Numbered from the stretch's first letter, positions 45,512 to 57,499 are shown. The stretch: 64,000 bases of DNA from Mimachlamys varia (GCA_947623455.1 OX392533.1:34098229-34162228), one strand, 5' to 3'. Notes: generated from the letters alone by a model not told the origin. Program-made: numbers and translations.

Positions 45512-46380
45512 GTTGTGGTAACGCACAACGCACCAAAAATGCGTGTGTGTATCGTGCATACATCGTGCGCATAACGGGGCGATGTAAAGATAGTGCGTTT
45601 AAGTGTGCGATTCTCATCGCACACACGCACGATTCGGTAAATTGGTTGATAAATATTACGGAGTGATAAAAATATGGAACCCTCAGGTCGAAAAACTATA
45701 TAATTTCGCATCATATTTATTGGGATTATGTTAACTTTACAATATACATTGAACAGTATTACAGTGACTAGGAGACAGTCACGCGCGGGTTCAGCTCCAA
45801 GGTGACAGAACAGGTAAATAACATGTCGGAGTTATGAAAACAAACTGGACACTTATAATTAGTTATTTGAACACCCTGTCCCCTCCCCTCCCCAACGCTG
45901 TACCTGTGTTTTCACACCTAGGCGAGTGTTGTAAGTGCCCCGGGCAAGAGACATATACATATATGGTGTATGTACAGGTATAACTTGGTTAAAAACTGGC
46001 AATATATACCTGAATGAGAACTTGTCAACATGTGTTAAAAGTGTACATGTGTCTATTCGGTTAGTTTCAAAAACTACAAAAAAGACTATTCCTAATTTTA
46101 AGAAATATATAGATAGAAATATCAGCTAATGTATGTAGTTAAAATATGGAAATATGCTTAAAACGTTTTAACTAGCTAGCGCGAAGCCGTATATTAGTGT
46201 TAAGCCATTTCTCATTATACATAAACCATGATTGTCATCGCACAATGTTAGTTTATCGTGTGCCCACATGTGTGTTACATATAATCGCCCAGAATCGCAT
46301 CGTTCGCACATCGTGCACACACCGTTCGCCCATCGTGCGCACACCGCACATCGTGTAACGTTGTGCGATTCCACAAGTGT
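45512..46380. mobile_element. ~0.87-kb DNA element with AGTTGTGG ends, copy 2
   Basis: Ends TACTACAGTTGTGGTAACGC and, inverse, TACTACACTTGTGGAATCGC. The inverted repeats continue as CACAACG. It carries several 'catcgtgcgcac' words near both ends. Homologous along its length to 33315-34102 and longer at both ends. Intron 5. Confidence 0.7.
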
Positions 46381-46407
46381 AGTACAAAAAATAAAAAAAT
46401 ATAATTC

Positions 46408-46800
46408 TTAAAGGCCCAATATACGTAACTTTCGGCAAAACTTGAAGCAAAAATCAAGCCTAATAACTTATTATATTTATAGATTTAGCTAAGATTAACT
46501 GATATCAGCAATATTCAAGAAGAATTCTTTCGCGGTTACCGGTATAGCAGCAGTGGAAACACGCTATTTGTAAACACGCGTCCATTTCGAACCGTCTTCT
46601 ACCTTCGGTTTGTTGTTGAAGTGGGCCCCACCTGAATTATTTTCAATTATTTGGATTTTTTTGTCCAGAGTTTCTTGTTAATTACCGCTCAGGTTAATTT
46701 CGTTTTAGGCTTATTTTTGCATGGTTATCAACTGGATTTTTTTTCAGACTTTTTCAGAATCACGAGCATTTCCCTGAAGTTACGTATATTGGGCCTTTAA
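46408..46800. mobile_element. Inverted-repeat MITE bounded by TTAA, copy 2
   Basis: TTAA-AGGCCCAATATACGTAACTT at the left and its inverse with TTAA at the right, as at 281-597, with an extra ~75-bp segment in the middle. It abuts the previous element. Intron 5. Confidence 0.78.
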
Positions 46801-47679
46801 TCTGTATAGCTACATGTACTTAATTGGCATGTGGTGCCCAGGACGTATATTGATATTTCAGATCTTTCAGTTGAAAAAAAAATATAAAGTAGCAGAGGAA
46901 GAAAATATGTAGTAGCAGAGGCAAAGTACGTAAAGGCCAAAACCTTAATCTCTTATCTGGCAGTAAAATAGATTAAAGAAAAGAAAGGAAAATGCATTGC
47001 GCATGTCAAGGACTCCCCGTCAGTGTTCAAACCAGTTTATTCTTACATACGTCACGCGCACTCATTCTCCAGACATTCCCGAACTGTACGTATAGCTGAA
47101 AGACATAGGACATTATATGACAAGGGTATAGTACAACTCACGACATGGGGTACTCCCGACAGAGGCGTAACACAACGAGTAACGAGCACACAGACCACAA
47201 TGTGGAATATTACCAACGTAAACATGACACAACGAGTACATAGCAATAACAGTCAATAAAATCATATCAAAGTATTTAACATCAATTATTTTTCATATTA
47301 CAGTTAACTACACTTGGACTACTTCGTTCGCCAGTACATTTGAACTATTGGTTATTTGGTTCGACATATTGAAAACTGTTGGCGGGAACAAAATGATTAA
47401 TCTGTTTAGGATGGGGAAAGACGATAAAATGTCATATGATAAAAATAATCTGTCATTCGTTTCTCTTCATATTAAATTGATGATACTCGTTTAAAATTGG
47501 TCATTTTTTACTCGCCAGAGGCTCGCAAAAATCCAAAAATCGTATCATAAATTTAATATGAAGAGAGCTCATGACATAGACTCTATATATGTATATCTAT
47601 TATAATATTGTTTGTTATATTATCAATAAAATTATAATAATGCATATTTTGTCCAAATCTGATACAATTGTTTACATAG

Positions 47680-47846
47680 TGGTGGAGAATTCACAAGGGA
47701 AGCGTCTTTCGGACAAGGTTCAGGCCCCATCTGGATGGATCGCATCGACTGTTCTGGAAACGAATGCAAGTTATCTGATTGCAGTTTCCGTGGTTGGGGA
47801 GTCCATAGCTGTCAACATTACGAAGATGCTGGAGTTATCTGCATAG
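47680..47846 (+). CDS. Exon 6: C-terminal half of SRCR domain
   Basis: The acceptor 'tttacatag' gives a phase-2 start whose first base completes the serine codon AG|T from exon 5. The exon ends phase 1 at ATAG|gtttgt. The translation is [40 protein letters not shown], then [15 protein letters not shown]. 'FGxGxGPIWMDxxxCxGxExxLxxC..RGWGxHxCxHxEDAGVIC' completes the SRCR fold. With exon 5 the domain has the six group-A cysteines plus one extra (GNEC), unpaired within the domain. SRCR domains mediate extracellular ligand and microbe-surface binding in many animal receptors. Confidence 0.93.
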
Positions 47847-48099
47847 GTTTGTCTTCTATCAGTACTTTTAAATTTTGCCGTGTCATTGCAGAGTAATTCA
47901 ATCTATCAATAGTTTTTATGAACGATTCAGGTGTATGCATCCCCGAAGAAGAACGCACCTGATACTGACCTTTAGAGTGCGGCAGAAGCAAACCACAAAC
48001 CCAAAATAACGAAGTATCATTGCTCAGGGTTTATTGTGACATAGTATACCTCAGAGTGGAATTGATTGGGAGTGGATTTTAAAAAACTCGAAAGATCAT

Positions 48100-48510
48100 C
48101 TTATCAATCTGGAGCACCCCGATCCTAAAAAAATTATTTCCGGTGTAAACGTTTGATTTTTCAAATCTGTACACTACCATACATCGTACAGAACTACAAG
48201 AACGTATTCGATCTATCAGAAAAAACGGACGACGATACAAATATATCGTAAAAGCTACATGTATCTTGGAACATCTTTATAAAAAGCACAATATAAGCCA
48301 AGATGAAATTAACTGAAGATATATATTACAAATAATTGAATTCATATTGACAATAGTTTTGCGGAGTTTGAAGGTAAGATTTTCCAGCAGATTGTTGCCA
48401 TGGGAACAAACTATGCTCCACTATTAGCTAACTTTTGTTTTCATACGAGGCTGAAATCATAGACAGCTTATAAGGACAGGTAAAAACCTTGCCGGGTCTG
48501 TTAATATACT
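48100..48510 (+). pseudogene. Penelope-like RT fragment with motif A region
   Basis: Pieces in two frames read FDFSNLYTTIHRTELQERI (the motif A region) and, after shifts, FQQIVAMGTNYAPLLANF. It therefore overlaps the N-terminal part missing from the 17275-18170 copy. Intronic if the last exon is correct. Confidence 0.6.
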
Positions 48511-48949
48511 ATCAAGGTCACAGAGGTCAGATGTCGTATAGCGTGTTCCATTTAGCGGAAAGTTCCGGTTGTTCCAGAACGAACCGGTTCGTCCGGAACG
48601 TTTCATTTGAGGGTTCACACTTGGATCCAATATATTTCGGTAGTTCAAAAAACCTGTAACCAGTTAAAACAGCATTTCATCAGTAAACTATATCACTACC
48701 AACTCCAGTGGCAAGGTAGTGGGTGAAATTTGTAAAAATAACATCGATTACTTGCAATGTTTTGCAGATTTTGCTTCTGAAACGTTAAGGTTATTGCCGT
48801 AAATGTCTTTTCTTTTCTTTTTCGATTATTAGATTTTCACACATAGGAACGGATTTCGGCACGTTCTGTTCTATTTAACAAACCTGAGTTCGAACTTACA
48901 AAAGTGTAGTACAACTGGAACATTCCGATATATGAAGCACGATAGCAGC

Positions 48950-49560
48950 TTATCAAAACTGAAAGGCCCAGGTTACTGGATGGATCGTTTTTAAACTTAA
49001 TATGTAGGTTCCCCGTGGTGGCTAGTTGTGCAAATCTATTTTCGGACAGATCCGATAAACAATATGGCAGACAAGCGGCAATCTTGTGTTTGTAAGTAAT
49101 AGTATAGTATCGCTATATCTTAGTACTGGATGGATCATCCTCAAATTGCATATGTAGATTTACCCTAGTGCCTTGTTGTGCATGATTCTTTTTCGTAAAG
49201 ATCCAATAAGCAATACGGCAGAAAGGTGGCCATTTTGGATTTTACAGTAGTAATTTGTTATCGCTATTTCTTAACAATTAGGAATCATTCCCGAATTCCT
49301 TAGTAGATTTTTCTTGGAGCTTAGTTGTGTCTTTTCGATTTAGGACTGATCTTCAAAATAAGATGACTGAGAGAGGGCCATTATATCATGGTTTTATGTT
49401 GGTTTTGCTGGTTCTTTGTTCCACTTTTGAAGATAAATTCTCAAAATTTATAGAATTAAAATTATGAATACATGCAAGGGAAAAAAAGGAAACACACAAA
49501 GATTTTAAGAACAGATTATGATTTCTACGGTGGGCACTAAGATACCTCTGTGATTGCTTA
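48950..49560 (-). repeat. 'Ccaagatggccgc'-family units
   Basis: Three to four units with 'actggatggatc', 'atatgtagattcccc', 'tagttgtgcatgattc' and 'aatatggcagacaagcggca'. Confidence 0.55.
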
Positions 49561-49639
49561 TTGAGTATCCTTATTAGTGTGATAACTTTTGTGATTTATG
49601 ACTCGGTTCTTCCTTTGAGAACGTTACGTTTACTTAATT

Positions 49640-49765
49640 AACATAGCGGGTGTTGTCGATTGAGCACGAGATGCTTACTTATTCTGAACATGTTATCTGT
49701 TCTTTGTTCGTATTTTGCCCCTAGTTTTATCGATTTTGAGTTCGGATTGTTTTATGTCTGGTGTT
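49640..49765 (+). repeat. Penelope-like 3' tail
   Basis: Contains 'gcgggtgttgtcgattgagc', 'atgttatctgttctttgt' and 'gttttatcgattttgagttc'. It precedes the candidate last exon as the 2817-2946 tail precedes 3350-3472, so it was probably in place before the paralogues split. Confidence 0.6.
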
Positions 49766-50021
49766 TTTTTAAGTATCATTTTTTATCATTGGTAGGCTTA
49801 TAGTCCATTGCCTTCCACAAGTGTGCACAATAGAAAAACCTCAAATTATATAGAAGGTAGTGATGCAGTTAAATCGTGTTTCCCACTAAGCATAATAATG
49901 CATATGATAAGAACGCTGTGATGTAATTTAGTGAAATAAATAAAAGTGAGTTATGTAGATGACCCAACTTCAGCATTTGTTTCTAAATGCAGAGCCTTAC
50001 CCTAGCTCCGGTACCGAGGAT

Positions 50022-50204
50022 CCGACAACATCTCATAAGAGATAATGTTATCGTGAACTACCACTCGAGTAGAATGTTCATGATTTTGGCAGCGGTGATT
50101 TGATTGGCTGATGCAAAAGGTCACCAGAACATGACCCCCTTAGGGATGTTGCCAGAACCTATCGCTGACGAGCGACAATAGGATCTGCATTTCAATCAAA
50201 TTGC
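50022..50204. mobile_element. Truncated CAATCTGATT element
   Basis: Keeps 'gatccgacaacatctcataa', 'gatttgattggctgatgcaa' and an eroded right end 'catttcaatcaaattg'. Confidence 0.6.
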
Positions 50205-50520
50205 AACTTCAGTTGAATATCAGTTTTACATAAACTTGTTTTTATTATATTTTCACTATAAAAATAACGTGTTATCGGTTAAATGATTTGTGTTTCTGCA
50301 ACGAAAATTGAAAAAAAGTAATGCTGTAAAACCATAATAACATGCCCTTACTATCGCGCGTGGGCTAGTTTACAAGATCTCTTTTATCGAATATCAATTT
50401 TCATTTTTCGCTGCACAAGTCCTTTAATGAACAACTAAGTCACAGTTTGCAGACGAACACTCTGAAACATGTACATGTATTATTATATAGTATATGTGTT
50501 CTCTATATATTTATTGACAG

Positions 50521-50601
50521 GCGATTAGACTCCCACCAGACCCAGCAAGGAAATCAACACGTTTTCAGACGGTTAGACCACTGGATGACGTCGTTATCTA
50601 A
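50521..50601 (+). CDS. Candidate last exon, cytoplasmic-tail-like
   Basis: The acceptor 'ctatatatttattgacag' is followed by a phase-0 frame AIRLPPDPARKSTRFQTVRP then LDDVVI and TAA. The codon-level comparison with 3350-3472 (mostly third-position changes in the first 13 codons) argues for coding function. The basic, proline-containing sequence and hydrophobic C-terminus would suit a cytoplasmic tail, and -DVVI could bind a PDZ domain; both points are inference. If spliced directly to exon 6 (phase 1) it would stop after two codons, so an intermediate exon is needed. Confidence 0.45.
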   Translation, partial: AIRLPPDPARKSTRFQTVRPLDDVVI

Positions 50602-51089
50602 AATAATCACGGACAATTAAAAATGTAGAAAATCTTTTGAAAAATATTTGAAAAGGATAATATTTGTCAATTGCATGGATAATGATCGCACAATAGAGTT
50701 CACTTGACGTTGCAAACGTCATACATATGTATCATACAATATTTTGTTCATTTGGTTTAAGAGACGGTTGTGCTGACGTCATGGGATACTATTTACTATC
50801 TTCTAAAGATGACGTAACGTACACATGTGCTGCACCTTTTAAATTTAGTAATATAAACAACATGCCGACAAAAATGAATTAAACTGCAACATACAGCTGT
50901 TTCGCCATCCTAGGACTCTTCAGGGGATGCTGGAGGCCAAAAGGTGGGAATCCAAAATTTCGCATTCTGCATGGACGACTAAGCGGAGTTTAATACATTT
51001 TGGACAGACTTGTCAGTTCGGAAAAGTGAATCAAATCTGTTTAAATGCCGAGTCCTAGCCTGAGGGACGGAGCCGGAGCCGGACATGCG

Positions 51090-51400
51090 TTTGCTTTCGT
51101 TTTATTTTGTTTAACGTCCCATAGACAGCATAGGTCATTTAACTCAATTTGTTGGGTATAGGTGTGTTTGGCAGGCTGCTGTATGTCAATGTAAGACTTC
51201 TTTAAATAGCCGGAACTTTTCTGATTTAAAGCGTTATCACTGCCAAAGGTTTCTAGCAAAATAATCCATCCGTTCACGTTATACTGACAACGGGATAGTT
51301 TGCCGATGTAAAGTGCCATCACACTGAAATATATTGTCACAGCGGAACACCCCATCAGAGCACACACTGACATCGGATGAAGTTGGATCATAGTTGCTAG
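51090..51400 (-). repeat. Dispersed 'gtttaacgtcccatagacag' repeat
   Basis: 'gttttgtttaacgtcccata' at the left and 'atactgacaacgggatagtt', 'aaagtgccatcacactgaa' further on. 18789-19210 family. Confidence 0.5.
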
Positions 51401-51611
51401 TTGTAAATGTCAATTTGGCAAACAATTGTTTTCAAAACTGGTACTCCAGTTATTGAGAATTTATAGTGTGGTATAAGTGGATTTTTGTCATCTGCGGTTT
51501 GGACAGTTACGTTCGATTCCATAAGGAATTTATAGTGCTATGCGACTCTGTGGTGGGTTTGGCTCTTTCCAGGTGTGCGTACCCTTAGTCGCGAAAAAGT
51601 AGTTCTCTAGG

Positions 51612-51911
51612 ATGGTACAGCCTTGGGGTTACGGGGAATATTCTGTCTGGTTTGACGAATGTCTGCCCGAGTATTTCAGTTTATCTGTAATGACGGCCAT
51701 CTTGCCGGGGACAGTTTGTGTAATGCACTGTCATTGGTCGAGACTGCAGTGGTGGAGCCAGTCACGGAGTCTCTTAGATTACGGATGTTATTCCGCTTAT
51801 TTACACCAAGGGTCAAGGTCAGGGCTATTTAGCCGTAGACGGGAGCGAAACCTCACCCCTTCCCTACCGGGATTTGGTCATTACCACCGCTTTGAAAACA
51901 AAGTGATTTAG
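51612..51911 (+). other. Unassigned 99-codon open frame
   Basis: Runs from MVQPWGYGEYSVWFDECLPE to GFGHYHRFENKVI. It is more GC-rich than the surroundings and rich in tryptophan and cysteine. No domain recognised. The ~650 bp downstream, ending in 'ttcataataaacttgtagaa', looks like the 3' end of a transcript or an LTR. It might be the C-terminus of an unidentified element or gene. Confidence 0.25.
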
Positions 51912-52085
51912 CTTAGTAATACGGCTACGTTCTGAAACCGGAGCGGCAATGCATGGTTAGTTTTATTAGATAGTTGACACTCTGAAAACAGAGCGGCTTA
52001 TATGCATGTGTACGTGTTCTGAAAACAGAACTGCTTAGCATAGGAACATGCTCTGAAACCAGAACAACTTAGCGTAGGAATAAAC
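51888..52085 (+). repeat. Spaced short repeat 'tctgaaaacagagcggctta'
   Basis: Five diverged copies of 'YTCTGAAAMCRGARCRRCTTA' occur at about 51889, 51933, 51982, 52018 and 52050, 30-50 bp apart. Each has an internal 'ctctgaaaaCagag'-like inverted repeat able to form a small hairpin. Confidence 0.6.
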
Positions 52086-52528
52086 GTTTAGTTGTAGTCA
52101 CTGTGCATGTGTAGACTAATGTTTATTAGGTGTTGTTTCTAGAGAGAGGGTGGAAGTCTAGCCCGTCTCGTAGGCTGGTAGTTATAATAAAGGACCAGGT
52201 GGTATATATACTCAATAGTTTTGTAGTACTTGTCAAGTTAGTTATATTAAGAAGGCATTTAGGTGTGTATTGAGAGTTAACATGGAACTTCTCCAGGGAT
52301 TGCCTCGTACATTTACTTGTGGGTAGCTTGTCATAGTCTGTGTAACTTATTATTTGGATAAGGCCGATTTCCTGGTATACATTGTGTTGCCATTTCTATA
52401 CTTGTTACTTTCTATTTTACTTCAGGCTTTACATCTGATTTAACTGGAACTTGGTTGTTTTGTTACGTTATTTATGTAAATGAAACCAAGCTCGTCTTAA
52501 TTCATAATAAACTTGTAGAACTTTTACT

Positions 52529-52912
52529 GTGGTATTGTTGTGGGTCTTTCATAACACTTCGACTAATCCAAGGGAAAAGAACCGGAAGGTGGGTTTAGAA
52601 GGTGACTGTTTGCCACTGGTTTTATGTCACGGTCCGGTACATTTTGTACCACATTTAAAATTACACAACGCGAAGTCAATTATGGTGACAAACTCTCATC
52701 TCCTGACCCCTCCTACTACAATAGAAAGGACAAGGTTTGGTTTACAGACACATGCCATGATTACTTTCAAAAAAATCCATACATCATGTTTTTCACAATT
52801 TATACACTTTACTACATATCCTGAAGTTGCTTTATATGAGAAATGCAATTTTACTATTGTAGTTATCAAGGAGTCGATCATCAATGGTGATAAATGTACA
52901 CATAGCTGTTGA
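52529..52912 (+). other. Unassigned 127-codon open frame
   Basis: Longest frame in this part that does not belong to a tandem array. Low-complexity-free, without signal peptide or recognised motif. The overlapping frame at 52624-52824 (containing SYYNRKDKVWFTDTCHDYF) looks at least as protein-like. Neither has visible exon support. Confidence 0.2.
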
Positions 52913-53159
52913 CAAGATGTGAACACATATACACAGATATATACAGAAGAAAGGGCATACTAGTTTGTGTTCGCTGCACATTGTTAAATGTGTACATGAA
53001 ACATTTTCTTTGCAATGAGAGGTTTCAAAACAATGCATCACAAACAATACTCTTCAGAATCAAAAATACGAAAATGAGCGTGTATGCATCCAGGATAAAT
53101 GTAAAATTACTGATGACTCAGTTTTTAACCAAGATAAATATGAAATGCAAATTGTGTAG

Positions 53160-53800
53160 AATTTCATTTCAGGGTTGTCGAGTTAAGTCGCTCTTGTGGC
53201 TTAATTTCTTGATGGATGTTCATCAAACTGTACATATTCAATATGACAAATGCTAAGCCTTAAAAAGCGTAGCTTAATTACTCTCTTATATTTACTGAAA
53301 AAAAGTGTATGTACTGATCCAGAAAAAAATAAAATTCCATAATTTAAAGTCTGCAATTCAAAACTTAACAGCTTCACAAACAACAACAGAGATTAATATA
53401 ACAGATATCGCCTGAATGTTATTCCAGAAATAACCGATGAAGACAGAGTGCGACGTAACGTAATTGTGTGACGTGTTTCCCCACTGGAGAGCTACTTCAG
53501 GACAAAAAAAACAAAGGCAAAGGGTAGCAACAAGGGAAACAACTTTGTTTATGTACGCATGTGTTACCATGCTCGGGCGCCCGAGACTTAAAATATCTTC
53601 GTCAAGTTCAAGTCACTGTAGATATATCAAAACAATCATTGTCAGCACTTTAGTGATAAGTTTCTTCATTGATTTTCACCACACTGCACACACTTTTAAG
53701 GGTTCAATATATCTTCGACAAGTTCGAGTTTTAGGACAGTAATTAATTGAATGAATGATTGCATCTTGATAACTTGCGGGATCCGTTATGGTACATGTAC
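53160..53800. repeat. Diverged 'gttcgagttttaggac' repeat units
   Basis: Words 'aggttgtcgagttaagtcg', 'tgatggatgttcatcaaact' and 'acaagttcgagttttaggac' recur within the stretch and at 41200-41500. Confidence 0.5.
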
Positions 53801-53847
53801 ATAAATTGCTTCAGCAATAGTCAGTGTGTTGTTATAAACCGATATTA

Positions 53848-54087
53848 ATTACCCATGACATTGACATTGAGACACAATTAACACATGACATGGACATTAA
53901 GACACAATTAACAGATGCCATAGACATTAAGACACAATAAACCCATGACATTGACATTAAGACACAATTAACACATGACATGGACATTAAGACACAATTA
54001 ACAGATGCCATAGACATTAAGACACAATAAGCCCATGACATAGACATTAATACACAATTAACACACGACATGGACATTAAGACACAC
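53848..54087. repeat. 30-bp minisatellite, 8 units, with 90-bp higher-order pattern
   Basis: Unit 'ttaacacatgacatggacat' + 'taagacacaa'. Three variants (cccatgacattg, acatgacatgg, agatgccatag) recur in order, giving a 90-bp super-period over about 2.7 cycles. As 30 is divisible by three, the minus strand reads as a 10-residue repeat (MSMSCVNCVL), which is not evidence of a gene. Confidence 0.95.
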
Positions 54088-54505
54088 TCATTTTTTCCTG
54101 GAAATAACGACTTTGAATCACTTAAGCTAAGCTTGTATAACCCTTTAAATTAATAAACGTGTATAGTATGTCTTTTTAATACTTGTTTATTTTGTTTTCT
54201 ACCACAATAGGTGGATGCTATTCAACTCTCAGAATACCAAATAATCATTGCAACTGTTGAATAAATCCTAAACGCATTTTGATTGGCTGACATGGTGAAC
54301 TTTGATCGGAACAACGTCACTTGCTGATTGTTGACGTCGTCATCTTTTGGCGGAAAAAACGATTTGATATGTTTTCTAGCATAGGTCTATTGTCCGCTGT
54401 TCATTAATATTTAATTCGGTGAAATTGTGGTAGAAATAAATCACACGACTCGTGGTTATTGAGTGAAATGAAATATGTTACCTCCAATTATTGTATCAAT
54501 AATAC

Positions 54506-54598
54506 AAATCATATATTGATCTCCGTGCCGTTCTGTAAATTCTCTCTGCTGCCTTGTAAAACGGAGCGAGAACAAGGATCTGTATTTTGATCAGATTG
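54506..54598. mobile_element. Mini CAATCTGATT element (93 bp) with exact 9-bp duplication
   Basis: Only the two subterminal regions remain ('catatattgatctccgtgcc' joined to 'ccttgtaaaacggagcgaga'), with the right end TTGATCAGATTG. The flanks caataatac (54497-54505 and 54599-54607) are identical. A large internal deletion derivative; the left terminal repeat is partly lost. Confidence 0.85.
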
Positions 54599-54999
54599 CA
54601 ATAATACAATATTTTAAATCAGAAATATTGTTAAATGACACTTGCTGGCTGAGACTAGGCAAACCTTTTTCATAGAAAATCTTCAATAGTTCTAACGAAA
54701 GCAGACACTGACCATTCATTAGGTACTTACATAAGACTACATGTATATACGAAGCCGAAAACTAAACCAGGTATGTTTTGAATGGCAACCTTCCTGATTG
54801 TGGTCACAATCTGTTCATTGTGCACGGGGACTTGTGCTGCGACCCATTCAAGCACATAATACAAACTGTGTTAGAAAGTTGGCTCCCGAGACATTAAAAT
54901 CATCGAAGCTAATTATTCACTGAGAAGGAGGAACATTTATGAATACTGTTTTGAGAAATTATAGAAGGATACTAGCGACGAGGCCGGGTTATAAGGTTG

Positions 55000-55270
55000 G
55001 TTGTTTTACGTCCTTTTAACAGTCTGGGTCATCTAAGGATGGCCTCTCGGTGAAAACGGTGTGGGTGTCACACTATACTGACAACGGGAACCAGTCGTTC
55101 CACTCCCATAATGCTGAACGTCAAGCTAGGAGTAATAAATACCATTTTTAGAGACTCGGGTATACTGAAGTGCACTTTAAATGGTTTTAAGTACCCCAGT
55201 AGAACACCCCAATCGTTCCACTCCCATTAGTTACCACATTTAAGTATACTGCCGAAATGACGGACACTAT
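55000..55270 (+). repeat. Dispersed 'gtccttttaacagtctgggtc' repeat
   Basis: 'ggttgttttacgtccttttaa', 'cactatactgacaacgggaa', and 'ccagtcgttccactcccata' with a second, eroded repeat of the latter. 18789-19210 family. Confidence 0.55.
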
Positions 55271-56125
55271 ACAGAGTCTTAAGCTAACAATAGTTATACT
55301 GGCCACGGAACATGAGAATTGTCCAAATACCATAGTTTTTCGAAAGCATATACGCTTATTTATAAGCTCGGAACATTCACTAAGCAAATCACAATTCTTT
55401 ATGATAATGATTATTGATTTAAAAAAATAATTGTATAGGATAGATAAAAACTGAAAAAGCCATGCAGAATTTGTTATCATATTAACGATCGAATTTCCTG
55501 ACTGATCCCTCGGTGACAGATATTTGAAATATAAATTATGCAACACCCCTTAAGTGCTAATAAAATCGGAAGTACATGAACGCTTGGTTTTGGAAATATA
55601 AAATATACGTTTTTGTCGTAGCCACACTGGATGTGCATGAACAATTTGACGAACTCATATTATATTCCAGGTGACACTCTTTCAAGGAAAAAACGAAACA
55701 AAAATATGTAATTGGATTACCGGGCTTTGATCCCTCGATGATTGGTAATTGAAATATAAATTATGCATAATTCTTTAAGTGCTAATAAAACTTGATGTAC
55801 ATGCATAACTAGTTTTGGAATATCGTATGACTCCTGTACTATACTAAATGTTTACGTCCAGATGTCTGTTATTGTTGTATTATTTAACAAATGTACCTAG
55901 CTAGAAATGTAAGCGAATGGCTAAATAATAACCCCGCTTCACACAGTGCCCTGCTAGTAAGTTGTCATATGTGTATCTGATGTTGACATTGCATGATCTG
56001 AAACATAATGGCTACCTCATACTCCTCCTCAGATTTTGGTCTGTAGGTACGACGTAAGATGTATACCTGCTGCCACCCGCCCCCAACTGTTTGTGATAAA
56101 GGGTTTTATGAGCACCTCGATTAAT
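55271..56125. other. No gene seen
   Basis: AT-rich. A short 'gaaatataaattatgca' word with 'ctttaagtgctaataaaa' recurs at 55526 and 55748 (and near 20477), suggesting a further diverged repeat of ~220-bp period. No coding signal. Confidence 0.4.
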
Positions 56126-56129
56126 TATT

Positions 56130-56340
56130 ATTATTGATATGGGACAGTCACGACTAGGTCCTCCGGTGTCCATATTATGTGACCGGAAGGTAAGGTGTTC
56201 GGCTGGGGTTCTTTTGCAGTAAGCGCCTGTGTGGTAGCACTTTTAATCGGCAAACGATCTGCACTATGTGCAGAAAGCTTGCACGAACATACGGCAGCTC
56301 CACAATGCACACGCACTCAACACATTGATCATGTCAAATG
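56130..56340 (-). repeat. Dispersed 'gtgtggtagcactttta' repeat
   Basis: Minus-strand copy of the 18789-19210 family, without the 5' part. Confidence 0.5.
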
Positions 56341-56849
56341 CAGGAGCCAGTGAGAAGACGTAAAAACATATCAGCTCAAACCAAACCATATCGCGGTCAT
56401 CGAAAGGCCGTCATAACTGCCATGGGATGTAAAAAAAAGATAAAATCGAAGTAAACTAAGCCAGGTTGACAGATTATTGAGACGAAAACTGACAAAATGG
56501 TCCATACAACGTCGCTAGTGAAAATGGAGGGAAAATGGCATTTCGTATGACGTCATTTTAATTAGAACTTGTGATATTTTGATCAATGTTTGCTTGCTAA
56601 TAACAAATGGATATTAAATCAAATCAATCGATGAAGATGATGTTAAATATTGAAATTAAATAATGATATTCTGATTTATTTATTTTAAAGAAAATTAAAA
56701 TCCACTTGTTTCTCACAATAAATAGTGATGAAGTGGGGATTCATGAAAGAATGCACCCGCCGTAAGTAAATTCGTCAAATTTGATCTCAATGCAAATTCC
56801 TTGTCGCCCAATAACTTTTCATGCTTCATGCACATATTACACGATATCA

Positions 56850-57145
56850 TCAAATAAGGAATCAAGAAGAACTTTTGCATTAGCCAATCAAATCACAACG
56901 TCCAGAATATTTGATGTGATAATACTTGTAGGCGAAAATCTTGCCTAATCCTACATGCGTTTATTCATTTCGACAAAACAAGAATATTTGCTTAGAACAT
57001 GGCTTGCTGCAGATGACAGTGTCATCCGTCAATTCTCTTTTGAGTGTAATAAAGAGACTACAAATGTCAACAAACATGACCTCGGGATGTCGTCAGAGTC
57101 TTATGAAACAGTGTGAGCAAATAAGGATCTGCATTTAAATCACAT
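56850..57145. mobile_element. Degenerate CAATCTGATT element
   Basis: Retains 'acttttgcattagccaatca', 'catttcgacaaaacaag', 'atggcttgctgcagatgaca' and 'gtgagcaaataaggatctgc'. Ends eroded. Confidence 0.55.
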
Positions 57146-57499
57146 TTTAAATCTGTTATTGCGAAAGTTAATGTCGAAGTCTTGAATGCGATAATAATAC
57201 ACTAAGACGGACTAGTTATCGGAAGTCATGGCATTTTTATGTAATTTTCCTCCGATTGGATGTCCTCAAGATTTGCTGGAATACAGGCCACATTGGAGAA
57301 ATAACTGAGCCATCACTTTCGGTCTGAAATAAGAGGTTGGCTTAATGTCCTCATTACTTGATTTAAAATATGCAGAATGTGTGTGCTTGTGTTACGTCAT
57401 CTTTAAACGGCACGAGTTTGAAGAAATGGTTCAGGTAAACGTTGATTCATGTTCATCTTTGATCCAGTCTCGTATAAATCTATCTTGTTTGATGTAAAA

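Noticed and set aside
47023..47259. 78-codon plus-strand frame
   Set aside because: No recognised domain, no splice-phase fit with exons 5 and 6, and an overlapping minus-strand frame of similar length.
47931..47965. Exon ending GVCIPEEERT after exon 6
   Set aside because: The phase fits, but the acceptor is weak and there is no independent support; kept only as an alternative in the findings.
49330..49465. Hydrophobic stretch (MLVLLVLCSTF) as a transmembrane exon
   Set aside because: It lies inside a dispersed repeat unit also found at 42995-43560 and 61480-61890 and has no acceptor in the needed phase.
53832..54077. Minus-strand open frame with a 10-residue cysteine and methionine repeat
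   Set aside because: Pure product of a 30-bp minisatellite; no start context, splice sites or conservation.
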